64,000 nt of DNA from Nipponacmea schrenckii (lineage: Eukaryota > Mollusca > Gastropoda > Lottiidae). Positions 54,641-64,000 of the stretch are shown here, in pieces; positions within the stretch are counted from its first letter, which is position 1, and every line of letters starts with the position of its first letter. Position numbers and translations under genes: made by a program. The notes beneath the pieces were generated by a model. The model made no database searches. It saw only the letters and a program-made list of their open reading frames with translations, and was not told the origin of the DNA. The stretch is taken from the NCBI GenBank assembly GCA_030562195.1, contig JAUJPP010000007.1:32361769-32425768 (forward strand), in the 5' to 3' direction.

Positions 54641-57255
54641 GCTCTGATTGGCTGTATTCTTGAAATAAATCCAATCAAATGCCAGCATTTCGAGATACAG
54701 GGGTGTTGGTATTTACAGGGTCAGGGTATAAGTCGAAGTTGGTTAAGAGTGTTATAAGAGAGGCTCTGCTAATATTAAAAAAAGCACTGGCCTATGTAAC
54801 AAGTAGAGACTATGCTATGAATTTCAGTATCATTTTGATAAGAAATTATCTGCTTCGCAATTTTCAAGATAAAGTAATGACAATAAAAATGCAAAGCGAT
54901 TACTTCAGTGAGATAATTGTAATAAACATTGTGAATATTAAACAAGGTAGCCCACCATCCCACGAACACCAACCAGTCCCCACTCTTAAGGAGGAAGAAC
55001 CCTTTGTTAAGGTGTTCTTTCAAGTTTTGCAGTGTCTACACCATTTGGCAATCCTTACTCTTCAGCAGCAAGGTCAACCAGCGTTCACCTCCAAGCGCAA
55101 AGTCTCTGAGTTGGATGGTTTTAATCGTCCAGCAACAGCTTTCGACACGAATATTGGATCCCTCAATCGGACATGCATGGCTATCAGGTTCTGATTGATC
55201 TTTACCGAACTACCCTCAAGATAGACGCTTCTTAAAAAAAGGGTTATGTAGAATTACCTTATAGAGGAACGAAACAAACACGAATCTGCAAACTAACTGC
55301 GATTATCAGATGATCGTCCTTTAAAGAGATCTTCAAATCAGTTCTCAATGACACAGACGTAAGAAAGAAAGAAACAAACAACCATATACAACGATAACAA
55401 CTTCGCCGTGACAGGGATCCTTTCTACCAGCTGGTCCTTGGCCAAACCTTTTAGCATTGATCTTTCCCAGATTATTATTTTTTTTTTAAACAATATATTT
55501 ATTTCAATAAGTACACACGGATATTCAGAGACATACAACAAATAGCGATACAGAAAAAAACTCAGGGCTTATTTCAATCTGATTCCCGGATTATCCGTAT
55601 CCATTTACAGCTGGTTGGACTGGAAGCAATATATCTCATCATGCCCAACTACAATGCAATGATTGACCATTTTGTTTTTGACAAGGAACAAGGACCTCTT
55701 CACATTACCTATTAGTGTGATATGTGTCGAAATTCATTATTATATGTCACTCCAATCATCGTTTTTCTCTCGATAGTCATGTCGCACTGTATATGTAATA
55801 AAAGCGTCATTAAATATTTACCAAACATACTCTCAATACCTTTTAACTTTAATAGCATAGGTATAGAATATTGACAAATAGTGAAAGTATTTCTGCATTC
55901 ATGTATAATTATTAGGGTAAGAATAGTCATAGTGTTTCTTGGTAAACGGTGGTCCATGCAAGTTTCACTAGCGCTCTGCTACATATCACGATAATGAATG
56001 GTCATAATATTTACCCGTGTCCAATTTGTCATGTTGCCCTCCACGGTCGAAATCGCAATAGTTTGTAAGCCTAAGATAGGTCGAAATAACCTAAACATGG
56101 GTAAGATATTATTTGCAACTGCATAACTGGAAAATTGATAGTAACGGCCAAACATTACATGCAAAAGAGAAATTGTTACTATGGTGATTTTATATATGCG
56201 GGCAATTTCGCGTTTCCAATGAATCTAAAATAAGTACATAATCTTGGAAAATTCCTTCGGCTTCGTGTTGTTCAAAACAATATCGTTTATTGTACATTAT
56301 TAATAAAAGAATGTACAGTTGACCAGTTAATAATTAGTTATTCTTTTGTTTGTGATATTCAATGTTTCTATAGACTTAATGAATTATTTGTGGCGTGGTA
56401 ACCTTCTATTCGACATTAAAAAACAGGCTTCCTCTGTGTTCAATCAAGCTAAAGACAGTACGGCAGATTTCTTATTTATTTCAATTCTAAATCAATAGTC
56501 TTGACACTGAGAACTGGAAACTAGTCTGTATTTTATCTGAACTGATTCAGACAATTCAATTGCCGCGTCTAACCCAAAACAAACGAGCTCATTTGAAAGA
56601 TGTACTCGGATAATCTAGATCCATCGCAGACAAGAACGCAATAAACATCTATCTGTTTTTTGTAGTTACCTATCCCCCTGGGATAACTCAGATATGCATT
56701 GCGTTTAAGATATGTGTAAAAGATAAAAGGGTTAACTCACAGATTAATTTCGTTTCACATAAAGTCAATGAATCTTTTCACCTCCTCATTAGTATGTTTT
56801 CAAAAATGAAAATGACCCATTCTAGAATTTAGGTTTTTGGCCATCTATGCGCCCCCCAAAAATTACCGCATCGACGCTTTATTATTCTTCAATGTTTTAG
56901 CGATCTTGACGCCATATAAAGCTCTCGAATTCTTTCTGGAATTACAAAAAATACATGAAGTAAGAAGACCTCTTTTGGATCATTTGAAGAATTTCTTTTA
57001 TTAAGGTCTTGTAGTTAGTAATGCTGAATAGCGTTTCCAGTTGCCGTAACGAACGGAGAATATTCTATACTGCTTTCTCCCTTATTAATCATAGGTTAAA
57101 GAATCACAGTTGTTTTGTTTATTTTAGATGTGATGTCAATAAGTCAAGATAATAATCAATAAATTAATTAGTAACAATACTATCATTAATAAACGCTCCA
57201 TGGTTTCATTATTTATTCCACCATAATAAACCTCGTGTGTATGTGCCTTCTGTCT
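54641..57255. other. Intergenic interval with low-confidence open frame
   Basis: A 171-codon plus-strand frame at 54679-55194 has no family I recognise. Its first half is AT-rich and its second half compositionally different (PSHEHQPVPTLKEEE). It shares CCCTCAATCGGA with 63340, so it is probably repeat sequence. Confidence 0.3.
55425..55632 (+). repeat. Dispersed repeat interrupted by a roughly 115-bp insertion
   Basis: TGGTCCTTGGCCAAACC and TTGATCTTTCCCAGATTA are followed by a T-rich insert, then CCCGGATTATCCGTATCC and TTTACAGCTGGTTGGACTG. CCCAGATTA and CCCGGATTA flank the insert, like a target duplication. Confidence 0.6.
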
Positions 57256-57258
57256 TTG

Positions 57259-57492
57259 TATACACCCACCCACATTATAATGTGATCGTTTATTGTCGTC
57301 ACCCATGCCCGTCCGTATTGCCTTTGACTTTTCATCTGATTTCAATGAAATTTGGTTTGATCATTTTTGTTGATGAGATCTTGATCACGTTCTAATTTAA
57401 CTACATCGTCGACAATTGTTGGAGTTTCAATCTATGTTAAAACAACAGAAAAGATAAATTAAATTAAAGTGGGCGTATCTTGCTAGGAAACC
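57259..57492 (-). mobile_element. TATACGCCC-family mini-element
   Basis: Only 234 bp long: hairpin end (CACATTATAATGTG), TTGTCGTCACCC, GCCCGTCCGT, about one monomer, then GTGGGCGTATCTTGCTAGG. It shows that both ends are kept when the tandem interior is lost. Confidence 0.8.
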
Positions 57493-57494
57493 GC

Positions 57495-58385
57495 AGTAAA
57501 ACTGAATCTTATAGCAGAAAATAATGTTCCCAGTGAACAAATCAATATTAACAGTCAAATTTTTTTGAATGGGATTTATCTATCTGTTAATTTACGCAAA
57601 TTCTATAGAAATAAGTACAATTCTTTCATTTATTAACCCTTTAAAACTAGTTCAGGTTGATCAAGTAGTTACATAGGTGAACATAGCATATTTTAGAAAT
57701 ATTTTCTAATATAATTTACTTATGTAAAGTGAAACATCAACAATGGCAAATTTGTATACTGCAATCATACTTTGTCTACGGCCGATCGAAGAAAATTGCA
57801 TAAGACATAGCAGGTTGAAAAAATACATTTATATTTTGGTCAGAAAGAAGAAATTGATTTTCTTTTTCAACATAGTTTAATATGATAACTGAGCAGAATA
57901 ATTTAAATATTAGGGCTAATTTGAAACCATTTAAAACCAATTATTCACATTATAGTAATGCATGATCGATTATAATTATTGGTAATGTATAATTTAGTAT
58001 ATTTGAATGTTGGTGGCATATAGTAATATTGATTTTTCAACGTATAATATATGAACTAGAATATTTAGGTACATATCATTTAAAGAGATTAAATAGGTTG
58101 TTTGAATTGTGTATTATGTATCAGGACACTAATAGCATCAGGCTATTGAATATCAATACACTTATCAAATTTAGAATTGTGCTTTCTACAGTGGTTATAA
58201 TATAAATGGAACAAGGGAAATAATTCATATCAAATATTTTTCTAATCATATTTTTCCTTGGATCATCCTTGTATATTTACAAACACTCCCACAACGGTTA
58301 CATTCGGTCATGAATCAGCGTATTTTTTAAGTCCAGTGAAACAATAATAATGATACCCGAGCACCTGGACTCGGTCTACCAATTC
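57495..58385. other. No recognisable feature
   Basis: AT-rich sequence. A weak A-type monomer trace (AGGGAAATAATTCATATCAA, TTGGATCATCCTTG) at about 58210-58310 may be a relic of the TATACGCCC family. Confidence 0.35.
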
Positions 58386-58386
58386 A

Positions 58387-58692
58387 TTTGCCATCTATTT
58401 CAATGTTAAATCACGAAATTCAACCTTCCATAACTTTTTTCCAGAAATCTCGTTGGACACTTTCCAATGCCACATGAAAGCTCAGCCAATACTTGGTTTC
58501 TCTACAAAAATTCAATATAGCATAACCATGAAAATTTTGAACTAGTCAAAATGAAAGTAAACCACTACATTTTATCAACATCCGCTTGACAATTTCAGAC
58601 ATCAAATTCCAAAATCTGGACCAAAAATTAGTCGAAAATGGGCATGCAAAAACTCCAAAAGGAAGGGAGAAGGAGGGTTTCTAAAAATAGCT
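58387..58692. repeat. Dispersed repeat, shorter copy
   Basis: This is the second copy of the repeat at 4131-4530, in the same orientation, with an internal deletion of about 90 bp. A TATACGCCC-family element begins about 30 bp after it. Confidence 0.85.
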
Positions 58693-58720
58693 CGGAATAA
58701 ATTCGTACAATCGTTAGAAA

Positions 58721-59633
58721 AAAGATATCTTGCCAGGCAAGGTAACATACACCCACTGGCAGCATTGAATTTGAAAAATAGATCGAGCAATAACTAAAAA
58801 AACATTCACTGAATGAATATTGAACTCAAGGGCGAAAGCTAAAAAAAAAATGGAAAATCGTAAAATTCAAACTTGACCACCATCTTATCTATTTCAATAA
58901 TCAAACCAAGTTTCATCAAATCTATTAAAAAATTGTAGCTTATTTTGCACCCACATATATTTTTGACGCAATTTTACTAAGCCAATTGCAATAACTAAGA
59001 AACCATTCGATAAAAAAAGTCGGAAATTCAAATTTGACTAATGTGATATCAATTCTGATGCTTACACCAAGTTCCACCAAACTCCTTTGAAAATTAAAGC
59101 TTTTTGTTGCAACCAAAATAGAATTTTGAGACAATTTCACTAAGTCAAGGGCAATAACTCAAAACTGTCAAATTCAAACTTGACTGAGGTCTAATTAATC
59201 CCAATGCTCACACCAAGTTTCATCAAAATCCTTTGAAAATTGGAGGATTTATTGCATCAACACTTAAATTTTGACAAGATTTTACTAGGTCAAGGGCAAT
59301 AAGTCAAAAACTGCTCATCAAAAAAAATGTCAAATTTGAACTTGACCGCGTCTTGACCGGTTTTGACGAAGTCAAGTGCAACAACTCAATAACCTTTCAT
59401 CGAAAAATCGCCTATAGTCCAAAATCTCATCAATATAAATGATCACAGCAAGTTTCATTCAAATCCAACGAGAAATGTAGTCTCTATAGCGTTTACAAGC
59501 CAACTTTAATAAGTTTTGACTAAGTCAAGGGCAATATTTCAAAAACTTTGTATCGAAAAGTCGCCAATTTCGAACTTTGTGGACGGACAGGGGTGACGAC
59601 AAAAGACGACCACATTATATATGTGGGCGTATA
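58721..59633 (+). mobile_element. TATACGCCC-family element, B type
   Basis: It begins AAAGATATCTTGCCAGGC and GGTAACATACACCCAC. B monomers follow, the later ones of the AGTCTCTATAGCGTTTAC subtype seen at 22547. It ends GGACGGACAGGGGTGACGAC and CACATTATATATGTGGGCG. Confidence 0.87.
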
Positions 59634-59929
59634 AAAACCGTTTATCGAAAAATCTTCAAATTCGAATTTAACTGCCGTCTTATCAATTCCAATGCTCACA
59701 CCAAGTATCATTAAAATCCATTGAAAATTGTAGCTTCTATTTTGTCTACAACAAATATAGAGGCATGGGCAATAACTCAAAAACCCTTTATCGAAATATC
59801 GTACAAATCGAACTTGACCACCAACTTATCAATACCAATGCTCATACCAAGTTTGACTATAGTGTCTACAACAAATGTTGACGGACGGACGGACAGGGGC
59901 GACGACAATATACGCCCACATGAATATGT
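59634..59929 (+). mobile_element. Second element tail fused directly to the preceding one
   Basis: Directly after the hairpin of the previous element the sequence resumes inside a B monomer (AACCGTTTATCGAAAAATC) and runs to a second terminus (GGACGGACAGGGGCGACG, then AATATACGCCCACATG). This is a 5'-less copy in the same orientation, from nested insertion or tandem fusion. Confidence 0.75.
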
Positions 59930-60469
59930 TTTTGTGGTCCCACCAAACATGTGAAACTTGAATGTAATATATTTAATTACGCACACGTTTTAATTCTCAC
60001 GGATCAGATATTTCTAATCATTTCAATCTTGACTAACATATTCACTTGACGTTCTCACCCTAACCTCAATTGAGCGCACAGAAATCGACTTACCTGAAAT
60101 TGAAACTACTAAATTCCGTCAATTTAGAGAAGCCCATTGGATTGAGACATTAAATGCAGCAAGACCCTTTCAATACAACCAGTAATAAAGCAAGCAAGAT
60201 AGTTCATTCCCATTTTTAGGGTACCCAGGAGAAATTCTCCCATATACGATTATATAAAAATTAGAGTGGCATATTCCAAAAATCAGAATCAGCAAACTAA
60301 GAACAATCTGTATTTTATAGAGTAATTATTTTTTTCTTATCTCATATCAGAACAGAAGAAAAACCATCCAACAGATCAAGACCCTTTATCCCAATTTCTC
60401 AATAAAATATTTGCTGCACCCTAGGCCTGTACATCGGGAAAATCAATCACTCCCTCCCCCGAAATAAAA

Positions 60470-61378
60470 AAAGATAGCTTTATTGCCAGGCAAGGTATCA
60501 TACGCCCACCGACAGCAATGAATTTGAATAATAAATTGGGCAATAACTCAAAAACATTCATTGAAAATTTCTTTCAATGCCATTGTTCGCACGAAATTTC
60601 ATCAAAATCCTCTGAAACCTGCAGCTTTTATGCACCCACAATACCATTTAGATGCAATTTTAATAAGTCAAAGGCAAAAACTTAAAAACTATTTATGGAA
60701 AATTGTTAAATTCAAACTTGACCACCATCTTATCTATTTCAACACTCATGCCAAGTTTCATCAAAAGCTATTTAAAATTGACCCAATTTTACTAAATCAA
60801 GGCCAATAACTCAAAAACCGTTCATCAAAAAATCGACAAATTCGTACTTGACTACTGTCTTATCAATTCCAATGCTTACACCAAGTTTCATCAATATACA
60901 TTGAAAATTGAAGGTTTTATTGCATTAACAATAAAATTTTGACAAAATTTTACTAAGTCAAGGGCAATAACCCAAAACTGTTCAATTAAATATTGTCAAA
61001 TTCAAAATTGACTCACCAAGTTTCATCAAAATTCTTTGAAAATTGTAGCTTCTACTGCACTCACAATAAAATTTTGACTCAATTTTACTAAGTTAAGGGC
61101 AATATCTCAAAAACCGTTCATCAAATATGTCAAATTCTAACTTCTAAATTCAAATGCTCACATCAAGTTTCATCTTAATCCTTTGAAAATTGTAGCTTTT
61201 ATTGCACCCAAAATAAATTTTTGGGGTGAATTTACCAAGTCTTTGACATAACTCAAAAACTGCTTATGCTCACACCAAGTATCATCAAGCGCCATTAAAA
61301 TTTGGAAATTCTATTGCATCCACAATCAAATTTTGACATGATTTACTAAGTCAAGGGGAATCAATTTTAATGCTCACT
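60470..61378 (+). mobile_element. TATACGCCC-family element, B type, 3' end lost
   Basis: It begins AAGATAGCTTTATTGCC and GGCAAGGTATCATACGCCC, with six or more B monomers at about 135-150 bp spacing. The GTCC tract and hairpin are missing. It ends about 120 bp from the P450 stop codon, so the P450 3'UTR may be partly repeat-derived. Confidence 0.83.
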
Positions 61379-61497
61379 TTCGTTCCCAACAATTTTTAGA
61401 TAAAGTCACGCGGAAATTTCAAAAATAAAAAAAAAAGTCTGTTCGCTACTAGGTTTTTAGCAAGACGGTTAAATGCCTTTGCTAGAATGTTTTTGAC

Positions 61498-63041
61498 TTA
61501 ATTTGATGACGTTTTAAGACGAGGTTTAAACTGAAATTTAATAGGACAATCTGGATATAACAGCATTTTAAACTGATGTTTATATTTCTCGCCTCTCCAA
61601 TGAGGTTCGCAACTCTGAATAAATTTACTGATTAAAACATAAAGATCTTGCTCAGCGAACCTTCTTCCTACACACATTCGAGGTCCTCTACTAAACGGAA
61701 GAAGCAAAAAAGGGTGTGCGTCCACAGCATGTTCCGAACCACGCAACCATCGATGAGGCAGAAATGAATCTGGATCGGCAAATACATTTGGATCTTTATT
61801 TAATAAAAAATTGTTTAAATTTAGCTTCGTACCAGAAGGAATCTTGTATTTACCCAAAACTATGTCCTCGTGGTTAATTCTTGAAATTTCAAGGCCAATT
61901 GGATACAAACGAAACGTCTCTTTGACACATGCTTTGAGGTACGGCATTTGAGCTATATCTGAGGCTGCTACAAATTTTCTGTCTCCGAGCACAGCGTGGA
62001 TTTCGTTAAAAAGTTTCTCCTGGACTTGAGGAGTTTGAGACAAACAGAATAAAACTGATATAAAAACAGGAACCACAGTTCTTAATCCGTCAATAAACAT
62101 TGATAATACTATTACTTCCATTTCTTTCTTAGATAAATTGTTTTGACAAAACAATGAATAAAGAAAACGATAGGTGTTCTGAATCTTGTCAACGTCTCCC
62201 ATTCCGTCCAATCCTGACTCAATATTTCTTAAGGTTTCGGATAGATAGACGGATGTGACGTCATTGATGTATTGTTCGGACTCACGCAAAGCTTTATAGG
62301 TTGGTGTTTTAGTATACCTGTATAAAGGAAGAGAGAATTTCAAATCTGTGGCTAAAGTGAACGTATTATCCACCATCTTCACAAGCTTGATAGCTTCCAT
62401 TTCCGGAGTCGATCCATATTCTAGATATCCAAGTCGCTTACCGAAGCTTAATGCACCACCAGATTCAAGCTTCCATATCGAAGCATCCATAAGGAAATCA
62501 TCACTATGTCCTTTATGTATAGCTTTCTCCACGAAATTCTGGGCTATCTCGTTTATAACGTGTAGATAGCTAGAAACTTCCATAGGTCTCAGCATACTTT
62601 TCTGAACGATTGCTCGAAGATTGTACCAATTTTCACCGTTTGAGTTTCCCAGACCTAAAGACAAATTTCCTTCTCCACGAAACTTCTGCGAAGGTTGCAC
62701 AAGCGGCTCAATTTCAGGATATTTACCTTCATCTTTGTAGATAAGTTCGAACATCCCCGGATCACACACATGTACTATGGTAATGTCAAACAGTGTTTCT
62801 TTAAAAATAGGACCATATTTAGAAAAATTTTCTTCCAATATATCTTTATATTTATATTTGTCTAATCTACCAGTCATATAATGATGTAAAGTACCAAGAT
62901 ATTTGATACCTCGGGGACCAGGAATATCTTCAAATGATAAAGCTTGGTTATAGTCGGATACAGCATTACTATTAATAGCACGAAATTCTTTGTTGGTATT
63001 ACCCAAACTGGTAGAAATCCAAAATCTTTTAACACGCTCCA
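61498..63041 (-). CDS. P450 exon 2 (main exon)
   Basis: This 1544-nt exon follows the acceptor TTGCATTTCAG and ends TCATCAAATTAA. It has no internal stop. The GTG at 63042-63040 spans the splice junction and is not a start codon. Confidence 0.92.
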
Positions 63042-63806
63042 CTGAAATGCAAATAATTTAAATAAATTTGAAATAGAATACATGTATTGTTTTATGGAAA
63101 GAGTGTACATGTTCAATGTATGTATACGCAGTTCTATAGGTGATATATTAAAACAGAAACTTAAAAAAACAATAAGAGTTGCTAAGAGTTTCACGCGATG
63201 CCATCTTAAGACAACTAACATATTTCAGCCTGTATCCTGACTGAAGTTAGACATCGGTAATAAATGATCGTATTACAGATTACACAATATGATATACCAA
63301 TAATAATTATGAACAATATATTAGATTAGAATATTAGATCCCTCAATCGGATAGGGCTATCTAAGAACACCCTGATAAACCATTACTAAACCATCTCTTT
63401 ATAACTGACCGCATCATTTCCCGTGTTATGTCCTGGGCCCGACGCTTCCATGGGAAAAATCAAGCAATCACCAAACCATCATCAACGAGTAACTATACAC
63501 CCGCACCACCACGATCACCAACGCCACTCGAGCCGCAAATTAACACATCCTTCAGCATTCAATCTTAGACCGTGGACTGGCCAAGTAGACGGGAGAGTTA
63601 AGGTGGGTTTACACTTAAGACCAGCGCGGTCAGAACTGGCGTTTTACGCCACTAACCGGCGCAACGTTTTACGGTGTTTAACGGCGTTTGGTTTAGCGAT
63701 ATGACTAAGATCGTGGTAGCTATCAACAAAGGGGGAAAAATTATCAAAATTGAATCAAATTTGAAGAACAATTCTTACCTGTCTGTTTAACTTTTCTTCC
63801 CAACAT
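61498..63806 (-). CDS. Mitochondrial-clan cytochrome P450, CYP10-like (2 coding exons)
   Basis: Exon 1 (63806-63779) and exon 2 (63041-61498) join as ACA G|TG GAG to give 523 aa. Seen: a basic, amphipathic N-terminus (MLGRKVKQTVERVKRFW) of the matrix-targeting kind and no membrane anchor; IPGPRG hinge (49-54); helix-C WYNLR (148-152); helix-K ETFR (384-387); PERF-region FLPHRW; and heme loop FSRGPRMCVG with the axial Cys at 466. These match animal mitochondrial P450s, which take electrons from adrenodoxin; in molluscs the group includes CYP10. The substrate is unknown, though steroid-like chemistry is common in the clan. Oddity: the I-helix oxygen-activation motif, normally AGx(D/E)T, reads DGLRT (327-331), so the acidic residue is replaced by Arg. 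Almost the whole protein is in one 1.5-kb exon, which suggests past intron loss. The 3' side runs straight into a repeat element. Confidence 0.9.
63042..63778 (-). other. P450 intron 1, with possible transposon-end fragment
   Basis: This 737-bp GT-AG intron is mostly AT-rich. At about 63600-63700 a GC-richer patch (GGTGGGTTTACACTTAAG followed by GCGCGGTC, CCGGCGCAACG and ACGGCGTTTGG) stands out and resembles a DNA-transposon end. A partner inverted repeat was not found. CCCTCAATCGGA at about 63340 also occurs at about 55158. Confidence 0.5.
63779..63806 (-). CDS. P450 exon 1 (start, targeting peptide)
   Basis: This 28-nt exon encodes MLGRKVKQT plus one base and ends CAGACAG|GTAAGAA. The join supplies G to TG (Val10). 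It is the only nearby upstream ATG with a good donor in the right phase, and it adds basic residues suited to mitochondrial import. Confidence 0.7.
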
Positions 63807-64000
63807 TTTGTTTAAATATTCTGTATAAGCTCTCGATTGTAATAAAACTATTAGGCATACAAGTAATGACTGGTGTATGTTGGATTTCTACACTGTATAT
63901 TATAACACCAATATTTGACACCTTTGTGATAGTGACATCATGTTACACTTAGTTTTGCAAGAAATACCTAAGTCTGACTTAAATTTAGGTCCAAATTAAC

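Noticed and set aside
54679..55194. 171-codon plus-strand frame
   Set aside because: There is no recognisable family, its composition changes midway, and its 3' part shares sequence with another non-coding site. I kept it only as a note.
63040..63042. GTG as the P450 start codon
   Set aside because: It spans the splice junction TTTCAG|TG. The upstream exon at 63806-63779 supplies a true ATG in phase and a targeting-type N-terminus.

Overview
This is an AT-rich invertebrate nuclear window with spliced GT-AG genes, kilobase introns and a very dense load of transposon debris. A mollusc (or a close lophotrochozoan) is the best guess, from the CYP10-like mitochondrial P450, the tRNA-derived SINE debris and the tandem-repeat mobile elements ending in TATACGCCCAC. 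No species can be named from this evidence.

Three genes can be read exon by exon, all on the minus strand. (1) A two-exon Rab-family GTPase (14966-17880, 207 aa) ends in a CC prenylation motif and has altered catalytic and guanine-binding motifs. (2) A five-exon calmodulin paralogue (34054-52490, 150 aa) has a first coding exon that is only the ATG, and two very large introns. (3) A two-exon mitochondrial-clan cytochrome P450 (61498-63806, 523 aa) is CYP10-like and has an atypical I-helix. All exon joins keep the frame and give family-typical lengths. A decayed, intron-bearing copy of the C-terminal end of replication factor C subunit 1 lies on the plus strand at about 5100-8615.

Layout. 1-5 kb: low-complexity sequence, a 550-bp inverted-repeat cassette carrying an OB-fold coding fragment, and a 102-bp satellite of about 24 monomers. 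5-8.7 kb: RFC1 pseudogene interrupted by a SINE and a 2.1-kb tandem-repeat element. 9.4-11.2 kb: a cluster of nine tRNA-like sequences, then a broken LINE reverse transcriptase. 11.8-18 kb: repeat elements and the Rab gene. 18-34 kb: gene-poor, with minisatellites and small inverted-repeat elements. 34-52.5 kb: calmodulin, its introns filled with repeats. 53-61.4 kb: intergenic and repeat-rich. 61.5-63.8 kb: the P450.

The dominant mobile feature is one non-autonomous family (here called the TATACGCCC family), with about ten copies in 64 kb. One end carries a TTGCC/GGCAA palindrome, the other a CGCCCACATT/AATGTGGGCG hairpin next to a GTCC-rich tract, and the interior is a tandem array of about 135-175 bp monomers. 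Most of the longer open frames outside the three genes are translations of these monomers and are not genes.
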